Shown here: positions 7,901-15,500 of the stretch, piece by piece
How the letters are laid out: every line of letters begins with the position of its first letter
How positions within the stretch are numbered: position 1 is the first letter of the stretch
Source: Cohnella rhizoplanae
GTDB taxonomy: Bacteria > Bacillota > Bacilli > Paenibacillales > Paenibacillaceae
DNA length: 62,780 nt
NCBI RefSeq assembly: GCF_948329515.1
Contig: NZ_CAOJCN010000030.1
Coordinates: 1 to 62,780 of the forward strand
Direction of reading: 5' to 3'
Translations under genes and position numbers: made by a program
Notes under the pieces: generated by a model
Seen by the model: the letters and a program-made list of their open reading frames with translations, nothing else
Databases searched by the model: none
What the model was told of the DNA's origin: nothing

Positions 7901-9778
7901 GACGGCCAGCGTGGAGCCCTTCAGCCCCGGGAAATTGCCGCCGCCGCTCGCGCGGTAGTTGTTCGTGACGACGATGAATTCCTGCTCTGGATCGATCGGC
8001 TCGCCGTTATACTCGAGGTTTACGATCCGGCTGGACGATGCGTCGTTCATGCTGCCGTCCGGCTTGTACTTGGCCGGCTTCGTCACATCGATCTGATAGG
8101 TGACGCCGTCGATGACGTCGTAGTTAAAGACGGCGAAATCCGGATTCAGCAGCGACTGCGACAGAGACTTGGTCGGGTAGATCTGTCGGAAAGCGCCGGC
8201 GGACATCTCCAGCCACTCCTTGACCGTCGACCCCTTGATCACGACCGCCTTCAGCGTATTGTCGTACAGGTACAGATCGCTGGCGCTGCGGATCGTGAGG
8301 GGACCCTCGTCGATGTCCGTGTACTCGGACGGCCCGTTGCGGCCCGCCTTGAACGGCGCGCCGGCGCTCAGGATCGGCAGGCCTTCGTAGACCGTGCCCG
8401 CCACCGACCGCTCCGCGTACCACTTCTGCGCGTCCGTCACGATCTGGATCGACGGATCGTCCTGCACCATCGCGAAGTAGCTGTTGATCGGCGCATCCGT
8501 CTGCCCGAGCTCCTGACCGGTATAAGCGATCGTCGCCTTGTGCTCGGCAGCGACCGCGCTCACGACAGCCGCGTCAGGCTCCACGTTGGCGTAATTCACT
8601 TTGTCGATCGTATGGTAGATCGAACGCGTGGACGATTGGGAGCCCGTCTTGTCCACCGTCCATTTGCCGCCCGCGTCCTTGACGAGCTTGAGATCGATGA
8701 GTCCGAGACTCGCGCCGCCGAAGCCCGACTGCACGGCGAATACGCCGTTGATCGTGCCGCCGCCGAGGCCGTAGACATTGTTCACGACGCTGCTTGGCGT
8801 GTTGTACGGCAGATTGGTGGCGGGGTCCTTGAACAACCCGTCCAGTGCGGCGTTGGTCTCCGTCGGGAAGAGCTTGTGCGTATGGGAAAAGGTGATCGCG
8901 TCGATGCCCGGCACTTTGCTCAGCGCGTTCACGTCATTCTCCGACAGATCGCCTTCGACCGCGTTCGCGTCGAAGCCCGTGTGCGCCAACGCCACGATGA
9001 TATCCGCGCCGTCCGCCTTCATCAGCGGCACGAAGTGACGCGCCGTCGCCGCGATGTCCCGCGTCACGACCTTGCCGAACAGATTGGCCCTGTCCCAATC
9101 CATGATCTGCGGCGTCACGAGGCCGATGACCCCAATCTTGACGGTCTGGTCGACGCCTGCGTCGTCCTTGAACGTACGGGTCAGAATCTCGTAGGGATCG
9201 TATGAATTGGTCGTCTCGGCAGCCTGAGCGACGCCGTCGTGGTTGTCGTCCATGTATATATTGGCATTCACATAAGGCAGCCGCCCGCCGGTAGCGTCCT
9301 TGGCGCCGGCAATCGCCTTGTCCAGATAATCCAGCCCATAATTGAATTCATGATTGCCGAAAGTCGCGGCGTCGTACCCGAGCAGATTCATCGCTTTATA
9401 CATCGGATGGACGCTGTCCGGGCCGGGCAGCTTGTCCACTTTAGCCATATAGGTGCCGAGCGGAGTGCCTTGAATCAGGTCGCCGTTGTCGAACAGCAGC
9501 GCGTTAGGCCGCTCCGCGCGCGCCTGCTTGATCAGCGTCGCGGTGCGGTCCAAGCCCACCGCCACCGTCTCGGCGTTCTTGAAGTAGTCGTAGCCGCGGA
9601 CATTGGTGTGCAGATCCGTCGTCTCCATAATGCGTACGTGAAGCGGCGCTTCCGTCGTCGCTGCCGCAGCCTTGTCCGGCGCGAGTAGGCCGAATCCTCC
9701 GAACACTTGAGAGACCAATACAGCCGCGGCCGTTACGGTCGAAGACCTCTTGCCCCAACTCGTCATCCTGTTCAACAT
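4931..9778 (-). CDS. yfkN: SLH-anchored YfkN-like 2',3'-cyclic-nucleotide phosphodiesterase / 5'-nucleotidase
   Basis: Cell-surface enzyme that would strip phosphate from extracellular nucleotides. It has two metallophosphoesterase modules in one chain, as in Bacillus YfkN. The first is CpdB-like, from about residue 45 (METTDLHTNVRGYDY, DNGDLIQGTPLG, GNHEFNYGLDY). The second is a 5'-nucleotidase, from about 710 (GINDLHGQLD, HNGDSVGA, GNHEFDQG). A PTPTPTPTPG linker near 1230 leads to a beta-rich module (1240-1435) and three SLH motifs (1437-1606) that bind pyruvylated wall polymer. A signal peptide is clear (MLNRMTSWGKRS, hydrophobic core, AAAA). I start at ATG 9778, which has GAAGGGAG in front; ATG 9811 has none. 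At 1615 residues it is longer than YfkN because of the SLH part. A possible Pho box lies upstream. Confidence 0.9.
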   Translation of the reverse strand: MLNRMTSWGKRSSTVTAAAVLVSQVFGGFGLLAPDKAAAATTEAPLHVRIMETTDLHTNVRGYDYFKNAETVAVGLDRTATLIKQARAERPNALLFDNGDLIQGTPLGTYMAKVDKLPGPDSVHPMYKAMNLLGYDAATFGNHEFNYGLDYLDKAIAGAKDATGGRLPYVNANIYMDDNHDGVAQAAETTNSYDPYEILTRTFKDDAGVDQTVKIGVIGLVTPQIMDWDRANLFGKVVTRDIAATARHFVPLMKADGADIIVALAHTGFDANAVEGDLSENDVNALSKVPGIDAITFSHTHKLFPTETNAALDGLFKDPATNLPYNTPSSVVNNVYGLGGGTINGVFAVQSGFGGASLGLIDLKLVKDAGGKWTVDKTGSQSSTRSIYHTIDKVNYANVEPDAAVVSAVAAEHKATIAYTGQELGQTDAPINSYFAMVQDDPSIQIVTDAQKWYAERSVAGTVYEGLPILSAGAPFKAGRNGPSEYTDIDEGPLTIRSASDLYLYDNTLKAVVIKGSTVKEWLEMSAGAFRQIYPTKSLSQSLLNPDFAVFNYDVIDGVTYQIDVTKPAKYKPDGSMNDASSSRIVNLEYNGEPIDPEQEFIVVTNNYRASGGGNFPGLKGSTLAVDSQDENRQVLMDYISEKKTVSPSADGNWTFAPIKGKVNITFTSSPAASKYAAETNGKIADTGKTNDKDFEIYDLRLSETAPTPTKPVEVHLIGINDLHGQLDTTSIVNNKPVGTAATLAAYIKQARAKYEHSLLVHNGDSVGATAPVSSLERDEPTLEWMNLMQFDIGTLGNHEFDQGVAALKVQLNGGIDPVGGKVVHKGVNFDYINANVVDEKTGEPIIAPYVVKEIGGVKIGFIGVVTMATVTKVSPEGLKGVNLVEQAPVVNKAVEELKKQGIKSIVVLAHDPATTNAATGLTTGEAADLANSVDDEVDVIMAGDNHALANGLVDGKLVVQAYSYGTAFEDVKLVVDPATGDIASKSATVTTTFQDGVTPDAETEKLVNKYLDKHPELKNPVGTTDGSIVRTDAYNNEAPLGNLIADAMRSAFPGSDFAFMNPGGIRADLPKGEVKFGDLAKVQPFGNTLVKLTLTGAQIRTLLQQQWGVKPDGTADTKTLQISGLKYSANLALPVAQRVTSLTKTDGTPIEDNKEYTAVVNNFMAAGGDNYKVLTEAKSAVVGPTDLDIFYQYIVDTFKGGVIAAKIEGRINNSNNPPVTTPSNPAPTPTPTPTPGAPVKVSVEAKDVPKAVDGVVSLPVTIPAGATDVSISLPLNIAELAGAGNRVKLELNGVSLSLPAKVLEDAAKLATGDAAKDATLSLNYSRLTNEASTSLLAGAQNANLSVKAAGSVTKLGLSVLVKDGTTVGTLSGFAEPVSIAIGIDGSANAKLTNLYRIDGGKPVYVKAKLQGGVLTAEVTEPGTYAALAYERSFADVPASYWAKDVIAELAARQLIDGTDAANFAPQRQITRAEFAKLLVQEFGLQAQGAGVPFADVAAGSWYAEVVGIAFANGLITGKGDGSFAPNAPITREEMAVMLARIPALKSGGTAGTAGLKDGGEISGWARQAVGRMLDEGLMQGRGAGFFAPQGFTTRAEAAKVVHGLLPTAESGGGF

Positions 9779-9847
9779 GCTCGCTCTCCCTTCGGTTCGC
9801 ATTCTCTGCAAGTATATCGCATGATATCACTAATTGATCGCTTAATT

Positions 9848-9864
9848 TGTAAAAGATATGTAAA
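9848..9864 (-). promoter_or_regulatory. Candidate PhoP-box direct repeats upstream of the nucleotidase
   Basis: Reading the minus strand, TTTACA occurs twice 11 bp apart (TTTACA-TATCT-TTTACA), matching the TT(A/C/T)ACA spacing of Bacillus PhoP boxes. A TATCAT -10-like hexamer follows 21 nt downstream. Only two of the usual four half-repeats are seen. Confidence 0.45.
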
Positions 9865-9915
9865 TGACCTAGAACAAGGGTCCCGCAAAATGGCGCCTTC
9901 CCGCAACAGGAAACA

Positions 9916-9940
9916 GACCCATGCGCGGTTCGCATGGGTC
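9916..9940 (-). terminator. Intrinsic terminator after the 163-residue hypothetical gene
   Basis: Perfect 10-bp stem GACCCATGCG/CGCATGGGTC with a 5-nt loop, 61 bp past the stop of the minus-strand gene. The following T stretch (TGTTTCCTGTT) is broken, so strength is uncertain. Confidence 0.65.
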
Positions 9941-10000
9941 CGTGCCGCTTGCAGCTTGTGCCTGCGGCCTGCGTCTGAGGCCTGCTCTGATCCGCCCTCG

Positions 10001-10492
10001 TTAAATATATTGCACGTCGGGCTGCGTCCCCAGCGGCAGCAGCTCGTAAAGGTAGAGGCCGAGCAGCTCGCGCTCGATGGCGGAGATCGGCAGCGACGAG
10101 CGGATCGTCAGGTGCACGGTCGCGTTGTTCCGGTCGTACCGCTCGAACGAGATGTGCCCGCCCGCCAGCATCCGGTCCACCACGTCGATGATGTCGTGCA
10201 GATCGAGGCTGCGGTTCATTGCGGCTTCCACGACGAAGTCGGGCACTTCCGGCGCGGCCGGAATCCGTTCCTCCCGCGTACTGCCGTATGGCTTCACCTT
10301 GAAGCAGACGAACGGCGTCAAATAAGCGGCCGCGAACTTCAGCAGGCTCGCTTGGTCCTCCGCGCGAAGCTCCAGCTGGTCGTCCCAGGCATAGATCGTC
10401 GCCGTCTGCTTGCCGCTGGTATGGATCCTCACGTATCTCAGATGAGGAAATCGCTCCCGGACGAGCGTTTCGGACAGCAATCGGGTTCCCAT
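10001..10492 (-). CDS. Hypothetical protein, 163 residues
   Basis: I do not recognise a family. The protein starts MGTRLLSETLVRERF and looks soluble: mixed charge, no signal peptide, no membrane segment. Two halves can be seen, an N-terminal part with beta-like stretches (LRYVRIHTSGKQTATIYAW) and a C-terminal part with an amphipathic helix (LDLHDIIDVVDRMLAGGHISF) and an acidic, aromatic end. It has its own terminator and about 190 bp of non-coding DNA upstream, so it is probably a single-gene unit. Codon use matches its neighbours, which supports it being a real gene. Confidence 0.65.
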   Translation of the reverse strand: MGTRLLSETLVRERFPHLRYVRIHTSGKQTATIYAWDDQLELRAEDQASLLKFAAAYLTPFVCFKVKPYGSTREERIPAAPEVPDFVVEAAMNRSLDLHDIIDVVDRMLAGGHISFERYDRNNATVHLTIRSSLPISAIERELLGLYLYELLPLGTQPDVQYI

Positions 10493-10676
10493 CTGGGCAT
10501 CCTCCTTCGCTATTGGCCTTCGAGGTTCGTTCTTGGGGGCGCTTACACAAACGATGATCCGCCGCTTCGCTCTTCCCTTTGTTCGCGTATCGCCGGAAGA
10601 TATTCACTATTATATTCGGCGCGGTCCGGGATGTATGTTCGCGAGCCTACAGTCGGGGAGCGGAAAATCGCCGGCA

Positions 10677-10706
10677 TGAAAAAGACTGCCGCGCGGGGCG
10701 GCAGTC
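10677..10706 (-). terminator. Intrinsic terminator after the O-antigen-ligase-like gene
   Basis: Perfect 9-bp stem GACTGCCGC/GCGGCAGTC with a 5-nt loop, followed on the minus strand by TTTTT. It lies 24 bp past the stop codon at 10730. Confidence 0.85.
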
Positions 10707-10729
10707 TCGCAAATCAGATTGGCAATCCA

Positions 10730-12535
10730 TTACGACCGTTGTGCAGGCGAGCCGTTTGCGGATGCCCGTTGTGCCAGCTCTTCGCGCCAGCGGACCATGA
10801 ACCGGTTGCGGCTGACCAAGTCTCTCAGAAGATCGAGGGAAGTTTGATCGTCGCCTTGCTCCCAACGAATATCGCTGTTCAGCTTCTGATACCAAATCTG
10901 CTCGGGATGCAGCTTTATAGACTTTTCGTTCTCGACTCTCGCCACATCCAGATAGCGGCGGTCTCCATTACTCTCGAACTCGCTCAGATACAATCGGGCC
11001 TTGCGATCATGGACGCGGTCCGCAAAGATGGCCGCCTCCGCGCTGCGATCCAGCAGACGCGCGGCGTCCGCCTTGCGCTGCTCGGCGATGGCTCGTACCG
11101 CCGCCTGCTGCAGTTGGTCGGAGACGAACAGCAGCGTCGCTACCGCCAGCAAGCATGCCGCAGTGGCGGCGGCAAGAGATTTGATCGTAATGCGCATAGT
11201 GGCAGACTGTACGGGAACAGCTCCGGTCGCCGTAACTTCTGACGCTGGCGTGGCTCCAAGGATGAACAACATTCCTAGCAAATAGGGGAAGGACAACGAG
11301 AAATCCACCAAACTGTGCGCAAGCAGAATGCAACAGGCCAAGCCTCGGACTGCATAAAAGAGGGAGGCATCCCCCTCCTTGCGCTTCGCATAGGAGATGC
11401 ACCGTCCGATTAGCGCCATGCAGGCAGCAGCGAAGAGCAATAATCCGATCAGACCGGTCTCGGTCATGATTTGCAGCGGCTCGCTATGGATGAATGCGGT
11501 GAAATACGCCGCCGATTGATAGTGATATTGCATGTATGTCCAAGCTCCGGCACCGAACCCCCAGACCGGCGATTCCGTAAACATCGACCAGGCGTCACGG
11601 TAGTAGACGAGACGCGTGGCGCCTTCGCCCGTGCGGGAGGCGACCGTGCTCCACCGTTCCGTCATGCCGGACCCGAACCAAAGCACCGCGGCTGCCGCAA
11701 ACGGAGAGAGCGCGAGCAGCGACATCCGGACAGCCCGATTCGACATCGCCGCATCCGGTACTCGGTACAGCAGGACAAAGATCGCGGCGATCGAAATCGC
11801 AAGAAAAGGCGACCAACCGTACATGGCCCCCGCGATCAGACCGAGTGTCGCGGCGGCGCTGGCCCGCAGCCCAATCATTCGATGTGAGCGCCAGCCAAGG
11901 AAGAACATGACAGCGAAGGAGGCAAAAAGCAGGATCATGACGGTCCGGGACTCGGTGAGATACAATCCTCCGGCACAAAGTAAAATGGGAATTTGCAACA
12001 GCCTTCCCCCGGAAGAAGAGGAAAATGAGGCCATCAGACCGTAAGCGATTAAAATGCCGAGCAGCAGCAGAATGGCATAACCGTTGGCATAGTCGATGAA
12101 GCCGGCGAGACGCCCGTCTACGAATCGGTCTGTTGCGACTGCAATCGGCACGGATAAGCCCAGCAGCCAAGTCCAGGCAGCCCAAATGCGCGCCATGATC
12201 GCAGGAGAAGCGGCTCGGGCAAATAAATACAGAGGCGCCAGCAGCGAGATCTTAAGCAGGCCAAGCAACGACTCGTACCGGTCGGTGCCGTACCAGACGC
12301 TCGCCGCATATAGCGCCGTGAGCGCGAGCAGGATGAGTAACATCATATCGCGCGGCAGATTGCCCCGGAACAGGAAAACCAGAAATCCAAGCAAGACGAT
12401 TATGGCCGCTCCCGCAAGCTCCGATTCGAACATGAAGCCTCGGATTAAAGGTCCGGCGAATAAAAATAACAGTAGAACGATCGTGCCCGTATCGATGACT
12501 CGGGCGTTGGCCGGTTTAGACATCGCAGTTTTCAT
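10730..12535 (-). CDS. O-antigen ligase / polymerase family membrane protein
   Basis: A 601-residue integral membrane protein of the Wzy/O-antigen ligase superfamily. About 12 hydrophobic segments fill residues 15-470, and the large outward loop typical of the family lies around 280-370 (ERWSTVASRTGEGATRLVYYRDAW, then SPVWGFGAGAW). A cytosolic or external tail of about 120 residues with helical repeats follows (RLYLSEFESNGDRRYLDVARVE), as in the Wzy-like proteins that carry a TPR-type end. In a Gram-positive host it probably polymerises or attaches wall or exopolysaccharide repeat units. It lies between two SLH protein genes, which need a modified wall polymer, but each has its own terminator, so a shared role is inference. 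Confidence 0.8.
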   Translation of the reverse strand: MKTAMSKPANARVIDTGTIVLLLFLFAGPLIRGFMFESELAGAAIIVLLGFLVFLFRGNLPRDMMLLILLALTALYAASVWYGTDRYESLLGLLKISLLAPLYLFARAASPAIMARIWAAWTWLLGLSVPIAVATDRFVDGRLAGFIDYANGYAILLLLGILIAYGLMASFSSSSGGRLLQIPILLCAGGLYLTESRTVMILLFASFAVMFFLGWRSHRMIGLRASAAATLGLIAGAMYGWSPFLAISIAAIFVLLYRVPDAAMSNRAVRMSLLALSPFAAAAVLWFGSGMTERWSTVASRTGEGATRLVYYRDAWSMFTESPVWGFGAGAWTYMQYHYQSAAYFTAFIHSEPLQIMTETGLIGLLLFAAACMALIGRCISYAKRKEGDASLFYAVRGLACCILLAHSLVDFSLSFPYLLGMLFILGATPASEVTATGAVPVQSATMRITIKSLAAATAACLLAVATLLFVSDQLQQAAVRAIAEQRKADAARLLDRSAEAAIFADRVHDRKARLYLSEFESNGDRRYLDVARVENEKSIKLHPEQIWYQKLNSDIRWEQGDDQTSLDLLRDLVSRNRFMVRWREELAQRASANGSPAQRS

Positions 12536-12560
12536 CCATTTCCGATTGAGAATAAAGGAA

Positions 12561-12582
12561 GGGACCCGATCGCTCGGGTCCC
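12561..12582 (-). terminator. Intrinsic terminator of the large SLH protein gene
   Basis: Perfect 9-bp stem GGGACCCGA/TCGGGTCCC with a 4-nt loop, 10 bp past the stop at 12593, followed on the minus strand by TTCCTTTATT. Confidence 0.8.
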
Positions 12583-12592
12583 CCTCGCTTCC

Positions 12593-15500
12593 TTATTGTG
12601 CAGTACGATTGAGCAAATTGACAAGCATCTGCGCAGCTTCGGCGCGAGTCGCCATTCCCTTCGGATTGAACCCGCCTGTGCCGTCACCCTTGATCAAGCC
12701 GTTAGCAGAAGCGAAGCTAACAGCTTCCTTCGCCCAGTTACTAATCTTGGCCGCGTCCTTGAAGGCAGTCGCCTGGCCGCGTGTTGCCGACGGATCTGCG
12801 AGCTTAAGCGCATTGGCCATGATGACGGCCATCTCCTCTCGCGTGATCGGGCGGCCGGGAGCGAACGTATCCACGCCGCTGCCCTTCACAAGCCCGCTCT
12901 CGAATGCCGCTGCAACCGCCGAAGCGTACCATGCCGTGCCGGGCACGTCCTTGAAGGCAGCCGTCTCTTGCGACTTCAGCGCCAGGGCGTTCACCAGCAT
13001 CGACGTGAACTCGGCGCGTGTCACCGTACGATTCGGCTCGAACTTATCCGCAGTCGTACCGCCGACGACCAGCTTGGCAGCCAGCTCCCGAATCGCCCCA
13101 TAAGCCCAGCTAGAGGCGCTCACGTCGGCGAATTCTTTTTTGATTTCCAGGACGCCGTATTTGCTGAAATGGTTAACGTTGGCTACGATAGAGCCGGCGA
13201 CCCACTTGCCGGGCACAAACGTCAGGCTTCCGTCTTCCGCGATGTAAAACACGTTCGCCAAGCTTTTTTCTGCATCTCCATTGACCTCGAAGATCAGCGT
13301 AATCGGTTCGGCAAATTCGGAGAGCACTTTTGCCTCGCCGCCCTTAGACTGAATCGACAGCTTGAATTCAAAGACAGAGCCTGCAGCCTTCGAGATAGCT
13401 CCTGCCGGTGTCTTAATTCCAGCCGATACCTCGCTTGCGCTAATAGGCACGAGCGACAACGATACCTGTGCATCTGCCAATGCATCCTTGCCCACCAGTC
13501 CTGCTAACTGTTGAAGCACAGCCGGCGGAATGGATACTTTACCGTGGCTCCCCACGAACGCCAATGCATTTTTGGCACCATCGCCGCTTAGGAGGCTGGC
13601 GGGCACCGTCACCTCTTCGCTGTCCTTGATCTGCAGCGTGATGACGCCGTTGGCGGCTGCCGGGATATCCTCCGCTTTAAAGATCGCTGCCTTCGGCGAA
13701 GCAGCACCCCCAGGCTCGCTGACGCTACCACCTCCGCCACCGCTACCTGCGCCGCCCCCGCCGCCGCCACTCGATCCTCCGCCGCCATTATTTCCACTAG
13801 TTACAGTGATGCTTTTATTCAGTACGGTCGACATACCTGGCCCCGTCGGCATTTGATAGGTCAAAGTGTAGTCGCCAGGATCCAGTTTAGTAGTCAGCGT
13901 GAGATCATAGCCGGTGCCATAGGCGACACCTGCATATACTTTTTTATTGCTGCTATCTCGGATAGTTACGATTCCCGGTGCATAATAAAGGTAGTTGCCT
14001 CCCGTTATTGATGCATTCATCAGCACCAATTCTCCGCTGGTCAACTCCGGTTTTACGCTGATTATCGAATCACTGCCATTCGAGATTTGCGTCACGGTCA
14101 TTGTAGATTGAGAAGCTTCAACCTGCCCCGTAAAGGCTAGCGTCTTCTTGCCGTCGATCGACACCTCATCGCGCGTTCTCCAGTCTAAGTACCAGGCCCG
14201 CTCATCCTTGCTGAAAACTGGCGTTGAAATTTGGAGAGATTGACGGCCTCCAGGTACATAAACCTTATCCAAGATTGAAAAAGCATTATCGTAACTCATT
14301 CTATAAGTAAATGAATCATTCATAAAAGCCTGGACGCCATGGAACGGTAGTCCCTTTTCCAACTGCAGTTCATATGTCGGGTCGTTGACCGCGGTCCATT
14401 TACCGTCGGCATTAACATGCACGGACTTCCTCATATCGTAACCTATAGAACCTCCGTTGACTCCATACAGGTCTATCTTAAAATCAGTCTGGGCCGTAAT
14501 TAGCGTCGCTAGAGTCATGCTCGTACCGTACCCTCCTATCCTGCGATAGGGGATGTTAATTGTATTTCCTCCGTCGGCGGTGGAGAAGGTAAAGGTTGCG
14601 TTCGCATTGCGCAGAGATGCCGGTAAGTCATTAAATTGCATATCGAGCTTCTTAGCTTGAGCAGGAAAGGAAATCTGTTTCTTTTGCAGCAGTTCGTCAC
14701 CCGTTACCTTTAACTGATAGTAATAGATCACATTGTTACTGTAATTCGATTCGTACCTAGATAGAATCATGTGAAGAGCATAGTTTTGATTCGCTTTCAG
14801 CTCGACACCTTTTGGAATCATTAACTTTCCATTCATAATTCCTAATGTGTAAGGAACCTGAGCCCCTCCGGCCTCTTGAAGCAAGGCGTATCCTTCAGAG
14901 TGATCACCAAAGCCATAAATATCCGGGTACTGGACCGGCACCTCGAAGGCATCTTCGTAATAATTGCCGCCTTCGACCGAGATCTTCTCTTCACCCGTTA
15001 GTTTAACGAAACTATCAGGGAAATTCTGCCTTGTTAGACGAAGGGTGTACGCTCCTTTTGGTAGCGGCGCTTCAAGCCAGAAGCTATCCACTTTGGGTGC
15101 GGAAATCGGATCTCCAACAGGCTGGTTCGCTGAATCGAAGAGCCTATAGTCTACCAACCCGCCGGATGCAATGTTCGTAAACGAAGCATCGTTGTATCCA
15201 ATCGCAGTATACCCGTAACCTTCAGAGGCAGGTTCAAGAGCGATCGTTCGGAGGGCGCCCCCGTCGTTCAACTTAAAGGTGATATTATCGCTTGTCATCC
15301 CACGCACGATGTCGGCTGTCTCGATTAAGGATACTCCTGTTAGAAGATTATCCTGAGAGTCCCAATAGTCGGTATATACTTTTTGATTCACGGAGCCGGC
15401 CCAATACACCTGTTGCTCGGGCGTCCGATTCGTAAAGGACGATCCGAAGGTCAGCGTCCGCCTTTCATTGACGGGACCAAGGTACTTGGCGAGTGAGTAA

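Noticed and set aside
7046..9205. 719-residue plus-strand ORF opposite the nucleotidase gene
   Set aside because: Antisense shadow typical of high-GC DNA; Arg/Asp/Val-rich, no start site, while the minus strand encodes clear catalytic motifs.
9779..9811. Upstream start of the nucleotidase at 9811
   Set aside because: No Shine-Dalgarno ahead of it, and it would add 11 charged residues before a normal signal peptide; ATG 9778 has GAAGGGAG.
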